Part shown: positions 56,701 through 64,000 of the stretch, one piece after another
Layout of the letters: each line of letters begins with the position of its first letter
How positions within the stretch are numbered: position 1 is the first letter of the stretch
Source: Mastigamoeba balamuthi
Lineage: Eukaryota; Evosea; Mastigamoebida; Mastigamoebidae
Length of the DNA stretch: 64,000 nt
Assembly: GCA_902651635.1 (NCBI GenBank)
Contig: CACRSC010000021.1
Span: 118,630 to 182,629, forward strand
Reading direction: 5' to 3'
The notes under the pieces: generated by a model
The model's input: only the letters and a program-made list of their open reading frames with translations
What the model was told of the DNA's origin: nothing
Database searches by the model: none
Program-made: the position numbers and the translations under genes

Positions 56701-59700
56701 TCGAGGACCACCAGCTCGTCGAGCCCACGTTCATCGAGTACATCAACAGCCTGCTGAGCGCGGGCGAGATCCCGGGGCTCTACGCGCCCGAGGAGCTCGA
56801 CGGGCTGCTGTGCCCGCTCAAGGACCAGATCAACACCGACGGGTTCTTCGGCAGCCTCTTCGACTACTTCGTCTCGCGCGTCCGCGAGAACCTGCACGTC
56901 GTGCTGGTCATGGACCAGGACAACAAGGAGTTCCAGGCGCGCTGCCAGTCGAACCCCGCGCTCTACACGCGCTGCTCGATGCAGTGGTGGGACCAGTGGG
57001 GCCACGAGAGCCTCGCGGTGCTCGCAGGCGAGTCGCTCAAGTACACGCTGGCCGAGGCGCCCAAGAGCATCCGGCCCGTCATCGACTACATGGTGCAGAT
57101 GTACCAGGGCGCGATGCCCCGCGGGGCCACGCCGAGGTCGTTCGTGCGCCTGCTCGACACGTACAAGCGCGTCTACGAGAGCAAGTTCAAGGAGGCCAAC
57201 AAGCGCAAGTCGAACCTCGTCGGCGGCCTCACGAAGCTGAGCGAGGCCGCGCAGACGGTCGACAAGCTGTCGACAGAGGCCACGCAGAAGCGCACGGAGC
57301 TCGAGAAGGCCAACGACGAGGCCAACCGCACGATGAACGAGATCGAGAAGAAGATGGAGCACGCGGCCAAGTCCAAGGAGGAGATGAAGGAGCTGCAGGA
57401 GAAGCTCGGCGTCGAGGAGAAGAAGCTCAGCGGGCAGAAGGAGACCATCGAGGAGCAGCTGGGCCGCATCCAGCCCCTCGTCGACAGCGCCCGCGCCGCC
57501 GTCTCGTGCATCAACAAGTCCAACCTCGACGAGATCCGCGTCCTCCGCACCCCCGGGTACGCAGCCCACCGCCGGCCGTCTCTCGTCGCTTTTTGCCTGA
57601 TCGCGACGCGCGTTCTCTCAGCGCTGTTATCCGCGACATCATGGAGGGCGTGGTGAGGATCATGGGGCAGGCGGACACGTCGTGGAACGGCATCAAGAGC
57701 TTCCTGTCCAAGTCGGGCGTCGTCAACGAGATCATGAAGTTCGACCCGGGGACGGTGAAGCCCGAGGTCCGCGTGAGCGTCGAGCAGCTGCTCAAGGAGA
57801 AGGCCAAGTCGTTCGAGCCCGACACGGCCAAGTTCGCCAGCCAGGCCGCCCTGCCGCTGGCCACGTGGGTCTCGGCCTCTGTCGAGTACAGCAAAGTCAA
57901 GGAGACCGTCTGCCCCCTCGAGGAGAAGCTCGCGGCCGCCACCGCCAAGCTCAGCTCCTCCCGCAACAAGGTAACGCCCTCCCGTTACCCGGCATCCGCA
58001 GACCTCTGACTGGCGCGCATGTAGCTGGCGGAGCTCGAGAGCGGGCTGAAGAAGATCGACGAGGAGGTCGCGCGGCTCAAGAAGACGTTCCAGCGGATGA
58101 CGCAGGACGCCTCGCGGCTGCAGATCGCGCTCGAGGAGACGCAGAGCACGCTGGACCAGGCGCAGTCGCTGCTGTCGAAGCTCAGCGGCGAGCGCGACCG
58201 CTGGCAGCAGCAGGCGCGCACCATCGAGACGGAGCTCGAGAGCCTGCCGGCCTCCTCGCTGCTGGCCGCCGCGTACATCACGTACCTGGTCAGCGCCTCG
58301 GAGGAGGTCCGCGCAGAGATCTGCGGCGAGTGGTGCACGCTCGTGGGGCTCAAGGACTGGTCCTTCTCGCGGTTCATCGGGTCCGAGAGCGAGCTGCTGA
58401 CGCTCAAGGGCGAGGGCCTGCCCGCCGACAACCTCTCGATGGACAACGCGCTGGCCCTCGAGTGGACCACGGGCGTCCCGCTGCTCATCGACCCCTCGTC
58501 GCAGGCCGCCGCGTGGCTCCTGCGCCACCTCAAGAAGGACTCGGACGACTCGCCCTCCGCCTCCGACGGTTCGCTCCTCGTCTCCCCCCCTCCGAGGCCT
58601 CGTGTACGCCTGACTGAAGGCCGCCGCTCGGATGGCGCAGGGGCTGAGGATGGAGGGGACGGCGAGCAGGAGGCCCCGGCTCCGGTCCCCGCGACGATGT
58701 CGTCGCTCAAGTCGCACTCGATGGCGGACCTGGCGGCTGGCGGGGACGGCAAGAAGCCGCAGGAGCAGCAGAAGGCGCCGGCCAAGCGCAAGCGGCAGAT
58801 CGAGGTGACGACGCAGGAGGACCCCAAGTTCGTCAACAAGCTCGAGCTGGCCGTGCGCTTCGGCAAGACGCTGATCGTGCAGGAGATCGACCGCATACAG
58901 CCGATCCTCTACCCCATCATCCGCAAGGACCTCGTGCGCCAGGGCGCGCAGATGGCCGTGCAGATCGGCGACAAGCCCATGACCTACTCGGACGACTTCT
59001 GCCTCTACCTCGTCACGCGTGACCCGTTCCCGGACCTGCCGCCCGACGCGCGGGCGCTGCTGACCGAGACCAACTTCACGGTGACGCGCAGCGGGCTCGA
59101 GGGGCAGCTGCTGATGACGGCCATCCAGCACGAGAAGCCCGAGCTCGAGAAGACCAAGATGATGCACCTGCTGCGCGAGGAGGAGGAGAAGATACAGATG
59201 GCGCGGCTCGAGGAGCAGCTGCTCGAGCAGCTGGCCAAGTCCGAGGGCAACATCCTGCAGAACAAGGAGCTCATCGCGTCGCTCGAGACGACCAAGGAGA
59301 AGAGCGTCATCATCGCGCAGTCGCTCGCGGCCAGCAAGAAGGCCCAGGAGGAGCTCGAGGTCCAGCGCAACGTCTACAAGCCCATCGCGCGCTGCGGCAG
59401 CAGCCTCTACTTTGTGATGCAGGACCTGGGCAAGGTCAACCACATGTACCGCTTCTCGCTGACGAGCTTCCTGCCGCTCTTCAACCGCGCGCTGCAAAGC
59501 AAGGCCGCGCAGCAGGGCGGCGGCGGCGCCATCGAGCAGCGCATCGCGGCCGTCAACCAGACGATGCTCGTGCTGACGCTCGAGTACGTCAGCCGCTCGC
59601 TCTTCAAGGCCGACCGCCTCATGTTCGGCATGCACCTCTCGCACGTCATGGCCCCCGCGCAGTTCAAGCCCAAGGCGCGAGAGCCTCTCCTCCGCCTCTC

Positions 59701-62189
59701 AGCCCTCCCAGACGCCTCAGAGTCTCGACCGCCCAGAATTGGCGAACCAATTCAATCGATTGACAGCCCGCACTCTCCCCCGCTGCGCAGGAGTGGGAGT
59801 TCCTCACGGGCCAGACCGCGGGGGCCATCGTAGACGGCAAGGACGCCAGGGCGCCGGCGTGGGTGCCCAAGGACCGCGCGACGAGCTTCGCGGAGCTGGC
59901 GCAGGAGGCCCCGCAGGTCGCCCAGGCGCTGGGCTCCGACGACGGCTGGTCCAAGTGGGTCGCGGCGACCGACTGCGAGAACCAGTGGCCGCAGACCTCG
60001 CTCTCGCCCTTCCAGCGCGTTCTTCTCATCAAGTCTGTCCGCCCGGACCGCCTCGAGTCCGCCATGCTCAAGGTACCCGTTTCTGCTCCGTCTTTTTGCT
60101 CTGTCAAGCGGTTCAGTTGAGTCCACCTCTGACACGGGGCCCGCGGGTAGTTCGCTGTGGAGGCCCTTGGAGTGAGCACATTGTCGCCGCCGGCGCTGAA
60201 CCTCGCGCGGTTCTGCAAGGAGGAGACGACGCCCAAAGACCCGGTGCTGCTGATCGTGACGCCGGGCGCGGACCCCTCGCAGGAGCTGGAGGAGCTGGCG
60301 GAGAAGGTGATAGGGGCCGGCAACTACACGCAGGTGGCCATGGGCCAGGGGCAGCAGGAGGTCGCGCTGCAGGCGATACGCGGGGCGTGCGCCAAGGGCG
60401 GCTGGGTTATCCTCAAGAACCTGCACCTGGCCATCTCGTGGCTGCCCACGCTCGAGAAGGAGCTCAACATGATGCAGCCGCACGAGAACTTCCGCCTCTG
60501 GCTCACCGCCGAGGCCCACGCCCGCTTCTCCACTATTCTCCTGCAGTCCAGCATCAAGGTCCGTTTGCCCATGGAGCATCCCAACATCACAAGCGTGTTT
60601 CCGTGCCATCCATTTCAGTTCACGAGCTCCTCAATTCATCACACCCCTAACATAATCATAACGTCCTACAATCCAATGTGTTGCGTTGTCTTTCTCGACG
60701 CGCAATTGAATTGGGCATCTGTCGAATGGACGCGCAGATCACGTACGAGGCGCCTCCGGGGATCAAGAAGAACCTCGAGAGGACCTTCGAGAACTGGACC
60801 GAGGAGTTCTTCGCGCAGGGCAGCGCCATGCGCGCGCAAACACTGTTCGTGCTGGCGTGGTTCCACTCGGTCATCCAGGAGCGCCGCAAGTACATACCGC
60901 AGTCGTGGACCAAGTTCTACGAGTTCAACGAGGCCGACCTGCGCGCGGCCACAGACGTCATCGACCGCACGTTCGCCAAGGCCTCGGAGGCGGGCACCGA
61001 CATCGACTGGCAGACGGTCCACGGCCTGCTGGAGAACGCGGTCTACGGAGGCCGCGTCGACAACTCGTTCGACTTTGCGATTCTGCAGACGTACCTCAGG
61101 CAGTTCCTCTGCCCCGAGCTGCTCAGCCCCTCGGGCCCCAAGCGGCCGCTGGCGACGGGGCCCAAGGTCGACATACCGACGGGCAACGACCGGCAGGCCT
61201 ACGCGAGCGCCATCGCGAAGCTGCCCGAGCTCGAGCCGCCGTCGTTCTTCGGGCTGCCGGCCAACATCGACAGGTCGCTGCAGCGGACCAACAGCGCGCG
61301 GGTCATCTCGCAGCTGAAGCTCATCGCGATACCCGCCGAGGCCGGGTCGCGGTTCAACCGCGAGCAGTGGGCCGCGCAGCTGTCGCCGATCATCCTCGTG
61401 TGGCAGAAGCTCACCGAGGGCAACGCGGCGCTCGTGCAGCCGCTGAGCGAGCCCGACGACCCCTCGCGGCCGCCCGTCGACTCGTTCGTCGTGATGGAGG
61501 CGATCAACGCGCACAGCCTCGCGAGCATCATCAACAGCTCGCTGAGCAACATCATCAAGGTCATCAGCGGCCGCATGCTGCTGACGCCCGAGATACAGCA
61601 GGTCGGCTCGCTGCTGCTGCGCGGGCAGGTGCCGCGCGCGTGGGAGCTGCTCTGGGAGGGCCCCGAGAGCCCCATCAGCTGGCTGCGGGCGCTGGTGCAC
61701 AAGACCGTCGCGCTGGACCGCTGGCTCAAGGCCGTCCGCGAGGGCACGCTCTTCAAGGCGCCGCTCAACCTCAACGACCTCTTCCGCCCCGCGACGTTCC
61801 TCGACGCGCTGCGCCAGCAGTCGGCGCGCGCCGAGAAGCGCACCGTCGACGAGATGAAGCTCGTGACCGTGTGGAGCAGCGCCGTCAAGGTCGCCTCGAA
61901 GCTGCCCGTCGTCATCGACGGGCTGCTCATCCAGGGCTGCGCGCTCGAAGGCGGGCGCATGTCCGACGCGAGCGCCAGCGCCGCCGAGCTCGTGGGGGTC
62001 CCCAAGTGCCTGCTGGCGTGGGTCCCCAGCGAGACGCCCAGCCCCTACGAGGCGGGGTCCGTCGCGGACATCCCGGTCTACCAGAACCTCCTGCGCGAGA
62101 AGATCGTCACGACGCTCGCGGTGCCCTGCACTCCGCCCCCTGAGAAGTGGATACTTGCCGGCGTCGCCCTCTTCCTCAGCGAGGAGTAG
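47746..62189 (+). CDS. DYNC2H1: Cytoplasmic dynein 2 heavy chain
   Basis: Twenty exons sum to 13,062 nt and 4,353 residues: 47746-47985, 48080-48204, 48260-48363, 48423-48630, 48696-49348, 49394-49467, 49539-50494, 50570-50675, 50723-51991, 52050-52124, 52177-52888, 52950-54709, 54766-55176, 55257-57556, 57622-57970, 58025-58568, 58641-59674, 59791-60072, 60151-60558, 60738-62189. It is the motor for retrograde intraflagellar transport. Tail and linker (KWLYLEPIFTRGALPQEEAR), AAA1 (GPAGTGKTES), AAA2 (GPSGCGKS), AAA3 (GPEGCGKN), AAA4 (GKSGVGRCS, Arg in place of the Walker Lys as in dynein-2), the coiled-coil stalk and the dynein-2 C-terminus all align with the family. Insertions are an Ala/Gln-rich run in AAA4 (about 56,236-56,340) and a charged segment of about 60 residues after exon 16. 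The 59675-59790 intron has a GC donor. Confidence 0.96.
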
Positions 62190-62687
62190 CGATACGAGGT
62201 CCTGCTTCGCAGCGCACGTGTTGCCCGCAGTCTCTCCCTCCCTCTAATGAGCAAGGGCAACGAATGCACAACCGTTGAGTGCAACACCGATTGTCGGGCC
62301 GGTTCCTCCGGGCTGTCCCTTGCAAGAGAGCAGAGGAGAGCAGCAAAGAAACCCAGAGTGTTTATTGCGCTGTGGCAAGCGAGCTCGTAGATGACCCGCC
62401 CTTCAAACCGACTCCGAGGGCCCACAAGCACACCCAGAACAGACCCTTGGCTCCTTTTGGTGCGAAATCGCTCTTCCGCTTTGTACACAACAGTGACTGG
62501 CTTCTTTCCTTATTTGTGCACTGATTTGATTCGCTGCAAGTTCGTAGAGATGCACATCACCGGGCATTGTTCGAACCACATTTTTACGACTTCCGGAAGA
62601 GCTCAGATCATTGCGACTCACACCAGCGACAGGACAGCAAGACCTCTCTCGCTCACTCGACCCTGATCCACCAACACCCGCTTCGTG
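62190..62687. other. Intergenic after DYNC2H1, no gene seen
   Basis: The 3' flank of DYNC2H1 and upstream region of the next gene. It is less GC-rich than the coding parts. No frame was accepted. Confidence 0.45.
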
Positions 62688-63687
62688 ATGACGGACAACG
62701 CCGCTAGAGGACCGCAGTCGCACCCACCCGTCGCACTGCGGGTCTCGACAACAAGCATCATCCGGGGCAGAACGTTCGAGGTGCGCCGCTGCCCGCCCAC
62801 CAGGATGGGAGCTGCATCAGCATGCAAGAGCTCTCTCCTGCAGCACCAGCTCAGACGACCGTGGGAAGAACTCGCCGCAGCTCTCAGCGGGAAACTCTAA
62901 CGTTAGGCCCAGGTCCTGTGCATCGTCCGTGCAGAGTGGATGGCTGCACACCACCTCGACTGTGAGAGCATCAGGAACGCCGGCGTCAACTCCAAGCTCC
63001 ACCTCGCAGGGTCCAAAGACGAGTCGCGTAAGTTTTCCCGCATACTTGCCGTTTTCATCCTACACAACTAACTTCCTTCCTCTCTGGGGTAACCAATTTA
63101 TGACCCTCTGCAGCGCTCGATCCCTGTCCACGATGTTGCGCCCTGCGGGGTCGGCCGACCGTCCTAATCGCACCGGAGATGAGCGAGTGCTCGGAGGGCC
63201 TTGGGGAGTTCCGCGTCTATAAGTTTCCCTCCTGCACCTCGTACGGGGTTTCTTCCGAAATAACGGTATTGTGCATTAACAGGGACGCAGGCATTGCAAC
63301 TCGTCGAGGCTGCACATGGGAGGACGTGTTTCCATCGTGTTCAGGGTCCTGAACTGCGACGGGATCGAGCTTGCGAGAGCAAGCACAGAACCTCTGATGC
63401 TCAGTGCGAAGACCAACTACATTCCGGTCCCCAGAACGATCAAATGGATGGACAGCATCCCCAGAGGCCGGAAGACCCACCCCAAGATTTACTCGAACAG
63501 TGCGGTCTGCACTGCTTTCAGAGCACGCGGCCTGATTGGTCCAGAAGACGCGAACCCAGAGAGGCCTGAGAACGCCATTCTGGGCCTCATCCAGGCGCTC
63601 CAGGTCCTCCAGAGCGAACAGTTGCAGAGGATCCGAGACCTTCGAAAAGCACTGGAGCACGGCCCCCCCTCTCCCCTGAATTTGTAG
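62688..63687 (+). CDS. Diverged member of the CxxC-containing family
   Basis: A probable multi-exon gene starting at the ATG at 62688 (MTDNAARGPQSH). Upstream exon limits are uncertain. A strong donor (GTAAGT at about 63,029) joins in phase to an exon from about 63,113 reading LDPCPRCCALRG to KFPSCTS. A GTACGG donor then leads to GGRVSIVFRVLNCDGIELAR and the stop at 63687. The order CxxC, then C-T-S, then a strand-rich segment, with an intron near C-T-S, parallels LRCAQC, KCTSS and TLVLTADVGGVTVCSDRF in the copies at 44,049-47,498. It ends in a Leu/Gln-rich helical tail (LGLIQALQVLQSEQLQRIRD) absent from those copies. The function is unknown. Confidence 0.45.
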
Positions 63688-64000
63688 ACACGGTCTAAAG
63701 GAACAAACAATAAGGAGGTTGAACTGCGAAGGTGTAAGGGCAGTGTCCAGAGGGTTGACAACAACAGCTGTACTGCGGATGAACGTTCCTGAGAGTCGGC
63801 GCAAATTTCCTCAACCAAGTTTGGATACAGACTGCAAAGGCGGTTGGGGAATAATGCATTCTCTTTCTCAGTCTTTTGCCTATCGTGCTGTCGCTCTCGC
63901 TTCGCAGTCTCTGGCGTAAGCCAAGACAAGCCCACTTCAGTGCAAACCTAGATCCCCAACAAGCCCTCGAGATTCGTTCACCTAGCGTTAATTTGATTCC
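63688..64000. other. Right end of window, no gene seen
   Basis: Short chance frames only. The next gene is outside the window. Confidence 0.4.

Noticed and set aside
57173-59644. 823-residue open frame on the minus strand inside DYNC2H1
   Set aside because: It lies opposite well-conserved dynein exons and is Leu/Arg/Val-rich, the usual shadow of GC-rich third codon positions.
1-64000. tRNA, rRNA or other RNA genes
   Set aside because: I saw no convincing cloverleaf or rRNA segment by eye. A tRNAscan-SE and Rfam search would be needed to exclude them.

Overview
This is eukaryotic nuclear DNA, mostly GC-rich, with short spliceosomal introns (about 43-413 nt). It includes a complete gene for the cytoplasmic dynein-2 heavy chain, so the organism builds cilia or flagella by intraflagellar transport. 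Cdc25, AP-1 gamma-adaptin, Cwc27, a MAN1/Src1-type inner nuclear membrane protein and large secreted cysteine-rich repeat proteins fit a free-living flagellated protist with compact genes. The lineage cannot be fixed from this window. I joined exons by reading frame and homology. For nearly every gene the summed exon length is a multiple of three, including 20 exons of the dynein gene (13,062 nt, 4,353 residues).

Layout. 1-3,000 is an AT-richer, gene-poor end with CATATGCC-type repeats and decayed coding remnants. 3,044-5,579 holds three divergent copies of an unrecognised two-membrane-segment protein with one shared intron position. 5,797-17,753 is a tandem cluster of four secreted, probably membrane- or GPI-anchored proteins. 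Each has a VMO-I-like domain, a run of PSI/plexin-like cysteine repeats (from 2 to about 35), and a conserved C-terminal module. 17,823-38,091 holds three close paralogues of a major facilitator superfamily (MFS) transporter. Between the first and second lie AP-1 gamma (-), Cdc25 (+), Cwc27 (-) and the nuclear membrane protein (+), with divergent promoter regions between neighbours. 38,975-43,590 (-) encodes chromatin factors: a zf-4CXXC_R1 (CDCA7-type) protein and a DDT/PHD protein that may be one spliced gene. 44,049-47,498 holds near-identical copies of an unknown CxxC-containing protein, broken by a 438-nt assembly gap. 47,746-62,189 is DYNC2H1. A diverged member of the CxxC family follows at 62,688-63,687.

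The most unusual signal is in splicing. About two thirds of some 44 resolved introns have C at +4 and G at +5 of the donor (GTRCG instead of GTRAG). Four introns use GC donors, one of them pinned by alignment to the dynein-2 family. Many introns carry a CTRAC branch-like motif close to the acceptor. The second theme is local duplication: the cysteine-repeat genes, the MFS genes, the two-membrane-segment genes and the CxxC genes are all local families. Several show very similar tracts that end abruptly, suggesting gene conversion or recent copying.
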